A stretch of DNA of 64,000 nt from a bacterium (GCA_021811185.1 JAJZPL010000014.1:1-64000); one strand, 5' to 3'; shown: positions 47,373 through 57,493, numbered from the stretch's first letter. Notes: generated by a model from the letters alone, not told the origin. Numbers and translations are program-made.

Positions 47373-50021
47373 CTATATATGTTTCTTCGCCAGCTCCACC
47401 AGCTGCTTCTCGAAAGCCTTCATATCGGCGGGCACTTCTCCCCCGCCCTGGGCGAAATCCTTGCGGCCGCCGCCGGAGCCGTTTATTTCCGCCGCCACGC
47501 ACTTGGCGATGGCGGAAGCGTCGGCCTTCACGTCGCCCGTATGGGTTATGATAAAGGAGAACTTGTCCTCCGTCCTGGAGTAGATGAACAGCAGGGTGGA
47601 TTTCAGGTCCTTCTTGACCTCGTCGGAAAGCCCGCGCAGGGCCTTCATTTCCATGGAGCCGGCGTCATAAACGAGAAAACTGGACCCCGACCCGTCGATG
47701 CCTTCCGTCAGCACGCGGCGCCCCCCGGCGGAGGAGGCGGCCTGCACGGTCTTCGCCTTGCCGGATTTAAGCTCTTTTATGTTCTCCAGCATCTGCTCCA
47801 CGCGCAGCGGCAGGTCCTGCGCCGGCACGGAAAGTTTGGCCGAAAGCGCTTCCGCTATTTTGGCCAGGCCGGAAAGGTAAAGCACCGCCGCCGGGCCGGC
47901 CACGCCCTCTATGCGGCGCACGCCGCGGGACACGGAGGAATCCTTGAGGATCTTTATGACGATCAGCTCGCCGGTATGGTCGATATGCGTACCGCCGCAG
48001 AGCTCCAGGCTGTAGCGGTCCCTGGCCGCGTCGAAACCGCCGCGGTTGATCAGGATGAAGCGCGCCGGGTCCTTGTAGTGCTCGCCGAGCAGCGTGGTGG
48101 CGCCGAACTTCTCGGCGTCAGCCAGCGGCCGCTCCGCCTTGGAGACGCGGTAATCCTCGCGCACGGCGGCGTTGGCTATCTCCTCCACGCGGGCCATGTC
48201 CTCCCTGGTGGGGGCCTTGGTGACGGTGTAGTCGAAACGGAACCTGACCGGGTCCACCTCGGAGCCGGCCTGGCGCGTGGTGTCGCCGAAGACCTGCTTC
48301 AGCGCGGCGTTGATCACGTGCGTGGCGGTGTGGTTGCAGGCGGTGCGGTACCTGTCGCCGGAAACGCGCGCCGTGACCTTCATGCCGGTCTTTAACTGCA
48401 ACTTCGCCTTGACGGCGTGGAAATAGACCTTGGCCACCGGCTTCTGCGTGTCGGTCACCGAGGCGAGTTCTTTGCCCTCGAAGATAAAAGAGCCGGTATC
48501 CCCCGCCTGGCCGCCGGACTGGGCGTAAAAAGGCGTAGCGTCCAGCACGGCGTAGCCTTCGGCGCCTTCGGCGAGTTTTTCCACCATCGTCCCTCTGGAA
48601 TCGAGCAGGGCGATGACCGCGGCTTCGCTCTCGGTCACTTCGTAGCCCTTAAAAACGGTAGCGGGGAGTTTTTCCTCGGCGGTCTGGAAGATGAAAGCGT
48701 TCTTCTCGCCGGAATCCTTCCAGCCGGCCTTGGCCACGCCCTGCGCGGCCTTGCGGGCCTCGTTAAAGCCCTTCTCGTCCACTTCCACGCCCTTCTTGGC
48801 GGCCAGCTCGCGGGTAAGCTCGAAAGGGAAGCCGTAGGTCTCGTATAGGCTGAAGGCCTCTTTGCCGGGAATGCCGCCGGGATATTTTTCCTGCAGATCG
48901 GCCAGGAACTTCTCGCCGGTTTCCAGGGTCTCGATGAAGCCCTGCTCCTCGAAGCGCAGCGTCTCGCCTATCTGCTTGGCGGCGGCCTCCACCTCGGGGT
49001 AGACGCCTTTGAAAATATCGAAGACCGCGGGCGTGAGCTTGTGCAGGAACGGGTCCCTCGCGCCCATGATGCGGCCGTAGCGGCTTGCGCGGCGGATCAG
49101 GCGGCGCAGCACGTAGCCGCGGCCCTCGTTGGAAGGGATGATGCCCTCGGAAATAAGGAAGGACGAGGCGCGCAGGTGCTCCGCGATGATGCGGAAAGCG
49201 GACACGGACTCGTCGGAAGACCTGTAGTCTGTCTTCAGCAGCCTGGAAGCAGCCTCTATCACCGGGTTGAACAGCGAGGTCTCGAAAGGGGATTCCTTGC
49301 CTTCCACGATGAAGGTCAGGCGCTCCAGGCCCATGCCGGTGTCGATGTTCTTCTTCGGCAGCGGGTTGTAAACGCCGCCGGGCTGCTTGTCGAACTGCGT
49401 GAACACGTGGTTCCAGATCTCGATGTAGCGGTCGCACGAGCAGGCGCCGGGGCCCTCGCAGCCGGGATGGTCGTACTTCGCGCCGCGGTCCCAGTAGATC
49501 TCCGAGCAGGGGCCGGAAGGGCCGGTGTCGCCCATCGCCCAGAAGTTATCCTTGTCGCCCAGTTCGATGATGTGGGAATGCAGCTCGGCGGGCAGGATCT
49601 TCTCCCAGATGCCGCGGGCCTCGGCGTCGCGCGGGGCCACGCCGCCCTTGTAGATGGAAGGGTACAGCCGCTTGGGGTCCAGCGCCATGTCCTTGGTCAG
49701 GAACTCCCAGCCCCAGGCGATGGATTCTTTTTTGAAATAGTCGCCGAAAGAGAAGTTCCCGAGCATCTCGAAGAAGGTCAGGTGGCGGATGGTCTTGCCG
49801 ACATTGTCTATGTCCGTGGTACGGAAAGATTTCTGGCACGAGGCGGCGCGCTTCATGTCGGTCTTCAGGCCCAGGTAATAGGGTTTAAACTGCACCATAC
49901 CGGCGGAGGTGAAGAGCAACGACGGGTCGCCCTCGGGGATGAGCGGGCTGGACTTAACTACGGGATGCCCGTTCCTGGCGAAGAAATCCAAAAAACTTTT
50001 GCGGATCTGGTGGCTTTGCAT
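47373..50021 (-). CDS. alaS: Alanyl-tRNA synthetase
   Basis: This 882-residue class II synthetase charges tRNA-Ala. N-terminal catalytic domain: IRKSFLDFFARNGHPVVKSSPLIP, LLFTSAGMVQFKPYYLG, RHLTFFEMLGNFSFGDYFK (motif 2). Editing domain: CNHTATHVINAAL and LCGGTHIDHTGEL (zinc and editing site). The C-terminal DHHA1 region ends ...GSGGGRKDFAQGGG, the conserved glycine-rich end of the family. Length and order are standard. It is followed downstream by the tRNA-Arg gene on the same strand. Confidence 0.97.
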   Translation of the reverse strand: MQSHQIRKSFLDFFARNGHPVVKSSPLIPEGDPSLLFTSAGMVQFKPYYLGLKTDMKRAASCQKSFRTTDIDNVGKTIRHLTFFEMLGNFSFGDYFKKESIAWGWEFLTKDMALDPKRLYPSIYKGGVAPRDAEARGIWEKILPAELHSHIIELGDKDNFWAMGDTGPSGPCSEIYWDRGAKYDHPGCEGPGACSCDRYIEIWNHVFTQFDKQPGGVYNPLPKKNIDTGMGLERLTFIVEGKESPFETSLFNPVIEAASRLLKTDYRSSDESVSAFRIIAEHLRASSFLISEGIIPSNEGRGYVLRRLIRRASRYGRIMGARDPFLHKLTPAVFDIFKGVYPEVEAAAKQIGETLRFEEQGFIETLETGEKFLADLQEKYPGGIPGKEAFSLYETYGFPFELTRELAAKKGVEVDEKGFNEARKAAQGVAKAGWKDSGEKNAFIFQTAEEKLPATVFKGYEVTESEAAVIALLDSRGTMVEKLAEGAEGYAVLDATPFYAQSGGQAGDTGSFIFEGKELASVTDTQKPVAKVYFHAVKAKLQLKTGMKVTARVSGDRYRTACNHTATHVINAALKQVFGDTTRQAGSEVDPVRFRFDYTVTKAPTREDMARVEEIANAAVREDYRVSKAERPLADAEKFGATTLLGEHYKDPARFILINRGGFDAARDRYSLELCGGTHIDHTGELIVIKILKDSSVSRGVRRIEGVAGPAAVLYLSGLAKIAEALSAKLSVPAQDLPLRVEQMLENIKELKSGKAKTVQAASSAGGRRVLTEGIDGSGSSFLVYDAGSMEMKALRGLSDEVKKDLKSTLLFIYSRTEDKFSFIITHTGDVKADASAIAKCVAAEINGSGGGRKDFAQGGGEVPADMKAFEKQLVELAKKHI

Positions 50022-50119
50022 GGCGGTTAAGACTTCCTTACTTTGAAATTATCATAAATTATACAATTTTGCCCCGCGGCCGCAGGCCAAAGAAAAGCCT
50101 GGTCCCGCCTGTTTTGAGC

Positions 50120-51706
50120 CTACCGGGCTTTTTCAAGCCTGAAATAACGCAGCGGCTCGGCCACGTTCTTGGCTTCCGCCTCGAACGGCCCCTCGAAGCG
50201 CAGCCCCCGGACCAGGCCGGTTTTCTGCATGGCTTCCTTGGCGGAAGCCATTATCAGGCTTTCACGGAAGCCGGCCTTGGACTGCAGGCGCGCCGTCTGG
50301 TTCATGCCGCTGGAGAAAGCCGTGAAATCATGGTTGGGGCCGAACAGGCCCACCGCCGCCGGGCAGAGGTTTATCCCCACCGCCACGCCGAGCCCTTTGG
50401 CTTTGACCTTGGCCGCCAGGCCGCGGTAGCGCGGCAGCCTGCCCAGGCGCGCGGTAAAGGCCTGGATCTCCAGCGCGGCCAGCGCCGCTTCCCTGGCGCA
50501 CTGCGCCGGGGACCTGCGGAAGAAAGGCGGACCGAAGTGGACGATCACGCAGTCGCCGACCATCTTGTCGAAGACCCCGCCGTGAGCCCAGGCGATGCGC
50601 ACCGCCCCCTCGCTCCAGAAGTCCACGAACTCTCCGATCCGGTCCGGGCGGCGCAGTCCTTTTTCGCACAGTTTGGTGAAGGAATTTATGTCCGCGTACA
50701 GCAGGGCGATATCCTTGACGCGCGGGGAAAGATGCTTGCGCATGTAATCGGGGTCGCTGAGCAGCTCGGACACCGTGGCGGGCGGAAAGAACTTGGCCAG
50801 GTGGCGCCGCTCGCGGTTGTAATCGATAAGCCGCTGGCTTATGGAATTGGCGAAGAGGCGCATCAGGTCCCGCCCGAAGGTGGAGAGGCCGCCTTCCACG
50901 TCCGCCACCAGCTTCCCCAGCTGGCCCGCGCCGGCGGCCATGCCGCTCAGCGTGAAACCCATGCCCTCGTTCAGCCCCAGCAGGCGGCGCACCATGTGCC
51001 GCTCCGGGTCCAGCAGATGTATCCCATGCTCCTTTATAGCGCGGCTCAGGGCCTTGTGCGGCCGCTGCTCGGAATCGTTCACGCAGCGCCTGCCGCGGTA
51101 GATACGGTACTGGATGCGCTCGCCTTCGGCCGCGTCGTCGTTGCGGTAGACCAGGCCGAGGTGCAGGAAAGGGATCTCGGCGTGAAGCGCCCCGACGGCT
51201 TCGTCGAGGGCTTCGCGCAGCACGCTCTTCGTAAGACAGCGCGTCACGCGCTCCGCCAGTTTCTGTTTTAGCGCCGCGCTCCGGATGGCCCACAGCGTGC
51301 CGTCCAGCTGTTCGCAGACCGCGTTCATCAGGCCGCGGCAGGTTTTGTCCGCCCTGACCGCGCCGCGGTAGCCGAAAGCGAGGGTGCCCACCCGCCGGCC
51401 GTCCAGGTCCAGCGGCTGGCTTACCCAGTTCAAACCGCGCGAGACTTTCACACTAAGCCTGGCCGGCGTTCTGCCCAGGTCGAAAGCCGGAGCCGCCTCC
51501 CACCTGAAGACTTCCTTCTTAAGGTCTTCGTTGCCGGTTTCCAGCGCGGCGGCGGCCGCGCCCAGTTCGCGGGCTACTTTAGGCAGGAAGATCTCCAGCG
51601 TGGCTTTCAGCCCGAGCTTGCGCCTGGCGCAGGCCTCGAGCACCGAGTCGGCGAAGAGATTAAGTTCGTAAGGGTCTTTGCGGCAGATAGGGTTTCCGTT
51701 TTTCAT
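50120..51706 (-). CDS. Class III adenylate/guanylate cyclase-domain protein
   Basis: This 528-residue protein has an N-terminal half (1-300) that looks like one or two GAF-type sensor domains, with no membrane helix. The cyclase catalytic domain (about 325-525) has ALLYADINSFTKLCEKG (metal Asp), FDKMVGDCVIVHFGPP (second metal Asp) and FTAFSSGMNQTARLQSKAG with the substrate-region residues. The first line of the dimer interface and metal residues are kept, so activity is plausible; ATP or GTP preference is not clear. It is divergent from the YfhO-like gene. Confidence 0.87.
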   Translation of the reverse strand: MKNGNPICRKDPYELNLFADSVLEACARRKLGLKATLEIFLPKVARELGAAAAALETGNEDLKKEVFRWEAAPAFDLGRTPARLSVKVSRGLNWVSQPLDLDGRRVGTLAFGYRGAVRADKTCRGLMNAVCEQLDGTLWAIRSAALKQKLAERVTRCLTKSVLREALDEAVGALHAEIPFLHLGLVYRNDDAAEGERIQYRIYRGRRCVNDSEQRPHKALSRAIKEHGIHLLDPERHMVRRLLGLNEGMGFTLSGMAAGAGQLGKLVADVEGGLSTFGRDLMRLFANSISQRLIDYNRERRHLAKFFPPATVSELLSDPDYMRKHLSPRVKDIALLYADINSFTKLCEKGLRRPDRIGEFVDFWSEGAVRIAWAHGGVFDKMVGDCVIVHFGPPFFRRSPAQCAREAALAALEIQAFTARLGRLPRYRGLAAKVKAKGLGVAVGINLCPAAVGLFGPNHDFTAFSSGMNQTARLQSKAGFRESLIMASAKEAMQKTGLVRGLRFEGPFEAEAKNVAEPLRYFRLEKAR

Positions 51707-51776
51707 TTTATGCTCCGGGGGCTGCTATTATTATACAAATCAGGGAACGCGCCATTTTTGTAAGATATTGTCCGAC

Positions 51777-53660
51777 ATGAAGAGCCCAGCCCAAGTTCCT
51801 TCCGGCCCGGACAAAACCAAACGGAGCATCGTTGCGGCCGTACTGGCCTTTTCCCTGTATTTCCTTTTTTTCTGGAAGAAGGCGCTGCTGCAGGGCCTGG
51901 TCCCCGCCGACGGCAACACGCTGCTGATGGCCTACCCGGGCTGGCGCATCGGCGCGGGGTTTTTCAGGCAGGCCGTACTGCCGCTCTGGGACCAGTTCAG
52001 GAACCTGGGCGAGCCGTTCCTGGCAGACCCCCAGACCGCCATCCTGTACCCGCTGACCTGGCTCTCTTTCCTTGGCGGCTGGCCGGCGTATTTTAAGCTG
52101 TGGATCACGGCGCATACGCTGCTGGCGGGAAGTTTCGGTTATTTGCTGGCGGAGAAACTCTTCAAGGACAGGGAAGCCGCGCTTACGGCGGGGATCCTGG
52201 CCGCCTTCAACGGGCTGATGATAGCGCGGTCCTCCATCCCGGGGCACTTCGCCGCGCTGGCCTGGCTGCCGGCGGCGGCGTATTTCCTGGTTTCCGGCCG
52301 CACTATCCCGCTGGCCATCAGCCTGGCGGCGCAATGGTTCGCCGGCTACCCTCCCTTTTCCCTTATTACTTTCACGGCGCTCATTTTGCTGCTGCCGTTA
52401 ACGGAAAAGCCGGCGGAAAGCGCCCGCCGGCTGGCCAAGGCCTGCCTCGTTTTCCTCGGCCTTGCCGCCGTGCAGCTCCTGCCTTTCCTTGAGATGCTGA
52501 AAGAATCGGCCAGGGGCGTGCTGCTGGACCCGGCCTCCGCTTTCACCTACGCCATAGGCCCGGCGGAACTCCTTAAGAAGATCTTCGTCCCGCTGTGGTA
52601 CGGCTTCTTCCCGCGCAGCGCCGGGGACCCGGCCATGGTGAATTTTTATTTCGGCTTCGCCCCGCTGGCGGGCGCGGTCCTTATCCTGGCTAAAAAAAGG
52701 GAAAAGGCCGCGCTGTACGCGCTCGCGGCGCTGGGCCTGGCCTTCACGCTTTGCCTGGGGCCGGCCACTCCGCTTTACGCTTTCCCGCTGTTCAAGGTGT
52801 TCCGCTACCCGTCCAACTGGCTGGCCCTCGCCTGTCTTTTCGCCCCGCTGGCCGCGGCGGCGGGGTTCAGCGCGCTCAAGGGCCGGAACCTCAAGATAGT
52901 ACTGGCTGGCGTCGTCGCCATGGAACTGCTGGTCAACGCGCAGTTCAGGCAGAAGCTCTGGGTGGAACCGGAATTCTTCTCGGACATGCCCGCGGTGCTG
53001 AAAGTCTGCCCGCCGGGCGCGGGCATTTTCCACTCCCCGCTGCTCAGGGAATGGATGGATAAAGGTTTCCAACTGGGCACGGCGGGGGACGCCCTGCTCC
53101 TCAGGGAGGCGGCCTACCCGTCGTACGGGACCGCCTTCGGCTTCGGCGAGCTGGGCAGCTACCAGGTACTTTCCTCCAAAAGGGCGCGGCTTTATGCCGC
53201 CAGGGCCGAAGCCGCGGGCCCCGGCTCCGCGCTGCTGGACCAGGCAGGCATCGGGGCCGTGATAACCCTTAAGCGTGATCCCGCCGGCAGGCCCCTGCCG
53301 GAACCTGCCGCCGTACTTAACCCCGCCGCCAAAGGCCCCTGCTTTCTCGAACCGCGAACCGGAACCGTAGAGGTCCTGAAAAGAAGCCCTGGCCGCATCA
53401 TAGTTCACGCCGAGCTTTCCGCCCCCGCGGCGCTTGTCGCGACACAGGCCTGGTTCCCGGGCTGGCACGCGAAGATAGACGGAAAAAGTTCAGAAGCCGC
53501 GCTCTTCGACGGTTTTCTTCTTTCGGCCGCGCCCGGGGCCGGATCGCATACCGTGGAGTTTTATTACCTGCCTTTTTCTTTTCTCGCCGGGCTGCTCGTT
53601 TCGGCGCTTACCGCCGCGCTGCTTTTCTCCGGCAAATTCCGCTCCTTCCTCGGCCGATAA
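51777..53660 (+). CDS. YfhO-like polytopic membrane protein
   Basis: ATG 51777 (MKSPAQVPSG) is chosen; the frame extends 33 codons upstream through promoter-like sequence that is poor as protein. The 627-residue product has about ten or more membrane helices. A loop with ADGNTLLMAYPGWRIGAGFFR and LPLWDQFRNLGEPFLADPQTAILYPL is typical of the YfhO family (membrane proteins thought to be GT-C-like and involved in surface polymer glycosylation). The C-terminal soluble part ends with a beta domain (ATQAWFPGWHAKIDGK) and a last helix. Function is inferred from family only. Confidence 0.83.
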   Translation: MKSPAQVPSGPDKTKRSIVAAVLAFSLYFLFFWKKALLQGLVPADGNTLLMAYPGWRIGAGFFRQAVLPLWDQFRNLGEPFLADPQTAILYPLTWLSFLGGWPAYFKLWITAHTLLAGSFGYLLAEKLFKDREAALTAGILAAFNGLMIARSSIPGHFAALAWLPAAAYFLVSGRTIPLAISLAAQWFAGYPPFSLITFTALILLLPLTEKPAESARRLAKACLVFLGLAAVQLLPFLEMLKESARGVLLDPASAFTYAIGPAELLKKIFVPLWYGFFPRSAGDPAMVNFYFGFAPLAGAVLILAKKREKAALYALAALGLAFTLCLGPATPLYAFPLFKVFRYPSNWLALACLFAPLAAAAGFSALKGRNLKIVLAGVVAMELLVNAQFRQKLWVEPEFFSDMPAVLKVCPPGAGIFHSPLLREWMDKGFQLGTAGDALLLREAAYPSYGTAFGFGELGSYQVLSSKRARLYAARAEAAGPGSALLDQAGIGAVITLKRDPAGRPLPEPAAVLNPAAKGPCFLEPRTGTVEVLKRSPGRIIVHAELSAPAALVATQAWFPGWHAKIDGKSSEAALFDGFLLSAAPGAGSHTVEFYYLPFSFLAGLLVSALTAALLFSGKFRSFLGR

Positions 53661-53662
53661 AT

Positions 53663-53694
53663 AAAAAAGCCCGGGAGGTTTTATCCTCCCGGGC
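53663..53694 (-). terminator. Rho-independent terminator of the Pit/DUF47 operon
   Basis: A 10-bp perfect stem (53685-53694 with 53669-53678), 6-nt loop, then TTTTTTATTT on the minus strand. Confidence 0.92.
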
Positions 53695-53710
53695 CGCCGG
53701 AGTTCAACGC

Positions 53711-54709
53711 TCAGAACGCCAGTACCGCCAGTTTATAACAGGCGGCGGCTATCAAAGCCGAGGCCGGGATCGTAAGCACCCAGGCCCACACTATCTGCCC
53801 GGCCACGCCCCACTTCACGGCGCTGATGCGCTTCAGCGCGCCCACGCCCACGATGGAGCCGGTTATGGTATGCGTGGTGCTCACCGGCACGCCCAGCGCG
53901 GAAGCGCCGAACAGCATCACCGAGGCGCCCAGCTCGGCGCAGAAGCCGTCCACGGGTCGCAGCTTCGACAGTTTATTTCCCATGGTCTTGACTATGCGCC
54001 AGCCGCCGGACATGGTGCCCAGCGCTATGGCGCCGTTGCAGGAGATAATGACCCAGAACGGGATATGGAAGTCCTTGCCCAGGTAGCCGGCGCTGAACAG
54101 CAGGCCGGCTATGATGCCCATGGTCTTCTGCGCGTCGTTGCCGCCGTGGCCCAGGCTGTAGAACGCCGCCGACACCAGCTGCCCCTTGCGGAACAGGTGG
54201 TCCACCTTGGCCGGCGTGGAATGCCGGAACAGGCGATAGATGGCCACGCCGAAGAGGAGCCCGAAAAGCAGGCCCACGACCGGCGAAATAACTATGAAGG
54301 CGACCGTTTTTATTATCCCCGACATCACCAGCGAGCTCGGCCCGGCCTTCACCAGCGCGGCGCCGATCAGGCCGCCTACCAGCGCGTGCGACGAGCTGGA
54401 CGGGATGCCGTAGTACCAGGTGACGAGGTTCCACACGCAGGCGCCCATCAGGGCGCCGAAGATGATGAAGGTATCGATCTGGCCCAGTTCGACTATCCCC
54501 TTGCCTATCGTGCCGGCTATGTGCAGGCCGAAGAAAGCGAAGGCGATGAAGTTGAAGAAGGCGGCCCACAGCACCGCGTACCTGGGGGAAAGCACGCGGG
54601 TGGCCACGATGGTGGCTATGGAGTTGGCGGCGTCGTGGAAGCCGTTCAGGAAGTCGAAGAACAGCGCCAGCGCTACCAGGAAGACGATCGCGATCAGCGT
54701 GCTATCCAT
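53711..54709 (-). CDS. pit: PiT-family inorganic phosphate transporter
   Basis: This 332-residue membrane protein carries the two PiT signatures: FDFLNGFHDAANSIATIVAT at the N-terminus and GHGGNDAQKTMGIIAG in the middle, plus GIPSSSSHALVGGLIG and GVPVSTTHTITGSIVG. About ten helices are predicted. It imports phosphate (often as metal-phosphate) driven by protons or cations. It overlaps the DUF47 gene by 8 nt and follows the phosphate-type two-component system on the same strand, so it may be part of phosphate control. Confidence 0.95.
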   Translation of the reverse strand: MDSTLIAIVFLVALALFFDFLNGFHDAANSIATIVATRVLSPRYAVLWAAFFNFIAFAFFGLHIAGTIGKGIVELGQIDTFIIFGALMGACVWNLVTWYYGIPSSSSHALVGGLIGAALVKAGPSSLVMSGIIKTVAFIVISPVVGLLFGLLFGVAIYRLFRHSTPAKVDHLFRKGQLVSAAFYSLGHGGNDAQKTMGIIAGLLFSAGYLGKDFHIPFWVIISCNGAIALGTMSGGWRIVKTMGNKLSKLRPVDGFCAELGASVMLFGASALGVPVSTTHTITGSIVGVGALKRISAVKWGVAGQIVWAWVLTIPASALIAAACYKLAVLAF

Positions 54710-55328
54710 GTTTCACCAGGATGGACTCGATCACTTTGGCCACGTGCTCGCATTTGTCCATGGTCGCCTCGGCCACTTCGTAGATCTCCTTCCACTTGAT
54801 CACCACGATCGGGTCCTTCTCGGTCTCGAACAGGTTGCTTATGGCTTTTTCTCGCACCTGGTCGCCCACGTTCTCCAGCCGGTTCACCTCTATGCAGTGG
54901 TCCAGCACGCGGCGGGCGCGCTTGGTGTCGTGCATATACTTGACCGCGTTGGCGAGCGCCGTAGAGGACTGGTCGATCAGGTCGATGAACTGGGAGAAAT
55001 ATTCGTCGCCCGGGTCCAGCTTGTACAGCTTCATGCGGCCGGCCATGGCGTTCACCATGTCCAGCACGTCGTCGAGCTGGTTGGCCAGCGCGTAAATGTC
55101 CTCGCGGTCTATGGGTGTGATGAACGTGCGGTTGAGCATGTCGGTGATCTCGTGGGTGAGCGTGTCCCCCTCGTGCTCCAGGTCGTGGATCTTCCTGGCG
55201 GAAGCCTCGTCCATTACGCCGTTCTTAAGTATGGACTTAAAATACCCGGTCGCCTTCACCAGGTTTTCCCCCTGCAGGTTAAGGTAGTCGAAGAACTTCA
55301 CTTCTTTCGGCATGAAATTAATGGCCAT
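54702..55328 (-). CDS. DUF47 (PhoU-like) Pit accessory protein
   Basis: This 208-residue all-helical protein matches DUF47: FFDYLNLQGENLVKATGYF, KIHDLEHEGDTLTHEITDMLNRTFITPIDREDIYAL (the acidic E/D-rich metal-binding helices) and IEVNRLENVGDQVREKAI. These proteins are PhoU-like and coupled to PiT transporters, where they regulate phosphate or arsenate uptake. The gene overlaps pit by 8 nt. Confidence 0.93.
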   Translation of the reverse strand: MAINFMPKEVKFFDYLNLQGENLVKATGYFKSILKNGVMDEASARKIHDLEHEGDTLTHEITDMLNRTFITPIDREDIYALANQLDDVLDMVNAMAGRMKLYKLDPGDEYFSQFIDLIDQSSTALANAVKYMHDTKRARRVLDHCIEVNRLENVGDQVREKAISNLFETEKDPIVVIKWKEIYEVAEATMDKCEHVAKVIESILVKHG

Positions 55329-55430
55329 ACTTTCTCCTTTTATGCGTTTGACTTACGCATACTTTAGAAAAAGCGCGTCAAGGGCGTATAAAGCCCGTGT
55401 AAAATGCGGGTAAAGAATGGAGGATATCCT

Positions 55431-56792
55431 CTACTTCGGGATTGTGAACCAGAAGGTGGAGCCTTTGCCCTCGGCGCTCTCCACGCCTACGGAGCCGCCG
55501 TGCAGCTCCACGATATGGCGTACGATGGAAAGGCCGAGGCCGGTGCCGCCCAGCTCGCGCGAGCGGGCCTTGTCCACCCGGTAGAAACGTTCGAAAAGCC
55601 GCGGCAGGTGTTCCGCCGGGATGCCGGGGCCGTCGTCCCGCACCAGCACTTTGACCGAGTCGTGCAGGTCCTGGGCGGAGATCTCCACGCTGCCTCCCGG
55701 CGGCGTGAACTTGACAGCGTTATCGAGGAGGTTGATAAAGACCTGCTCCAGCCGGGCGCGGTCGACGCGGACCTTAAGGCCGGAAGCCAGCATGTTGGAA
55801 ACTTTAACCGGGCCGGACACGAACCTGGCGGGGAAACCGGCCAGGATGCCGGCGGCCAGGGGCTGGAGTTCCGCCTCGCTCTTTTCCAGCAGGAAGGCGC
55901 CCGACTCCAGGCGCGAAAGCTTGAGAAGGTCCGAGACTATATTGTCGAGGCGTTTCGCGTGTTCTCCTATCACGCCCAGGAATTCCCGCGCGTGCGCCTT
56001 ATCGTCCAGCGCCCCGTCCAGCAGGGTTTCCACGTAGCCTTTGATCGCGGTCAGCGGGGTCCGGAGTTCGTGCGAAACGTTGGCCACGAAATCGCGCCGC
56101 ATGGCTTCCAGCCTGCGCTCCGCGGTGATATCCCGCGCCACCACCACGCAGCCGCCTATGCTGCCCTGCTCGCGGATAGGGGAAGCAGTAACGCTCAGCA
56201 CGATGCCCGAGCCGCTGAGGGTTTCGCTGGAGACCGGGAAACCGCCCGCCAGGGCTTTCAGCGCGGCGGCGGAAAGTTCCGGCCCGCCCGGCATGTCCAT
56301 CAGGCGTTTCCCGGAAGCGCCGCCGGGCGCCAGCAGCAGTTCCCGCGCGCGCGGGTTCATGCGCGCTATCACGCCGGCGCCGTCGGTAACCACCACAGCC
56401 TCGGCCATGTTGCTGAAGGCGGCCTCAAGCTCCAGCCTGCGGAGCTCGGCGTCGCGCACGCGCCGGCCCAGTTCGTCGGCCATGGCGTTGAGCGTGGCGG
56501 AAAGTTCGCCTATCTCCCCGGACGAACGGACCGGGATGCGGCTGGAAAGGTCCCCGGCGGCGAAACGCCTGGCAACCCCGGTGATCTCGGCCAGCGAGCC
56601 GGAGAGCACCCGGATGACCAGCCAGGCCGACAAGAAGGCGAAGAAAGAGGAGAGGCCCAGCGCCAGGAGCAGGACTTCGCGCCGCTGGGCGGGCCACGCC
56701 CCCAGGAGCAGCGCGGTAAGCAGGCAGGCCGCCGCCCCTACCAGCGCGTAAGAGATAAGGAGGCGGAACCGGAGCGCGGTAAGATGTTTCAC
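55431..56792 (-). CDS. phoR: PhoR-like sensor histidine kinase
   Basis: This 453-residue kinase has two N-terminal membrane helices with almost no periplasmic loop, HAMP (about 63-115), a PAS domain (about 120-220), HisKA with FVANVSHELRTPLTAIKGY (phosphorylated His), and HATPase with N-box INLLDNAVKFT, DDGPGIP, and GGTGLGLSIVRHIVE. The lack of a periplasmic sensing loop and the PAS domain match PhoR. The start overlaps the phoB stop by 4 nt, and pit/DUF47 lie downstream, which together support a phosphate role; the signal itself is not proven by sequence. Confidence 0.87.
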   Translation of the reverse strand: MKHLTALRFRLLISYALVGAAACLLTALLLGAWPAQRREVLLLALGLSSFFAFLSAWLVIRVLSGSLAEITGVARRFAAGDLSSRIPVRSSGEIGELSATLNAMADELGRRVRDAELRRLELEAAFSNMAEAVVVTDGAGVIARMNPRARELLLAPGGASGKRLMDMPGGPELSAAALKALAGGFPVSSETLSGSGIVLSVTASPIREQGSIGGCVVVARDITAERRLEAMRRDFVANVSHELRTPLTAIKGYVETLLDGALDDKAHAREFLGVIGEHAKRLDNIVSDLLKLSRLESGAFLLEKSEAELQPLAAGILAGFPARFVSGPVKVSNMLASGLKVRVDRARLEQVFINLLDNAVKFTPPGGSVEISAQDLHDSVKVLVRDDGPGIPAEHLPRLFERFYRVDKARSRELGGTGLGLSIVRHIVELHGGSVGVESAEGKGSTFWFTIPK

Positions 56793-57484
56793 GACGCGTT
56801 GAACCTGTAACCGTAATTTTTAACCGTCACGATGCGCTTTCCCTCTGTCCCGAGCTTCCTGCGCAGCGTGCCGATATGCACGTCCACCGTGCGGGTCTCT
56901 ACCTCCATGGCGGCGTCCATGTCCCACGCGATCTCCAGCAGCTCTTCGCGGGAAAGCACCCTGTCCCCGGAAGCCATCAGCGCCTTCAACAGTTCGAATT
57001 CCTTGGCGGTCAGTTCCAGGGGCGCGCCTTTCAGGCGCACTTCCACCTTGGCCGCGTCCAGCTCCAGCGCGCCGCACTTAAGTTTTTCCGGCGCCGGCGC
57101 CTTTTCCGCGCGCGCCGCTCGGCGCAGCACGGCCTTTACCCTGGCCAGCAGTTCCTTGACGCCGAACGGCTTGGTCACGTAATCGTCCGCGCCCAGGCCC
57201 AGACCAAGGACCTTGTCGGATTCCTCGCCCTTGGCGGTCAGCATGATTATAGGGATAGCGGAGATCCTGGCGTCCGCCTTGAAACGCCGGCAGACCTCCA
57301 GCCCGTCCAGGCCGGGCAGCATCAGGTCCAGCAGCAGCAGGTCGGGGCGTTCTTTGGCGGCGGTCAGCGCGGCGAACGAACCGTCGTGCAGGACGACGGT
57401 CCTGTAACCTTCTTTCTTAAGGTTATAGTCGATCATCCTGGCGATGTCCTTCTCGTCCTCCACCACCATTATCTTTTCGTTCAT
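56789..57484 (-). CDS. phoB: PhoB-like response regulator
   Basis: ATG 57484 (MNEKIMVVEDEK) is chosen; a TTG 18 nt upstream lies on the promoter. The 231-residue protein has a receiver domain with acidic D10 and phosphate-acceptor Asp53 (LLLLDLMLPG), Lys in VTKPFGVKEL, and a C-terminal OmpR/PhoB winged helix (LELTAKEFELLKALM ... TVDVHIGTLRRKLG). TATAAT sits 9 nt before ATG, so the leader is only 1-3 nt. No Pho-box-like repeat was seen in front of it. Confidence 0.9.
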   Translation of the reverse strand: MNEKIMVVEDEKDIARMIDYNLKKEGYRTVVLHDGSFAALTAAKERPDLLLLDLMLPGLDGLEVCRRFKADARISAIPIIMLTAKGEESDKVLGLGLGADDYVTKPFGVKELLARVKAVLRRAARAEKAPAPEKLKCGALELDAAKVEVRLKGAPLELTAKEFELLKALMASGDRVLSREELLEIAWDMDAAMEVETRTVDVHIGTLRRKLGTEGKRIVTVKNYGYRFNAS

Positions 57485-57493
57485 ACCGGTAAA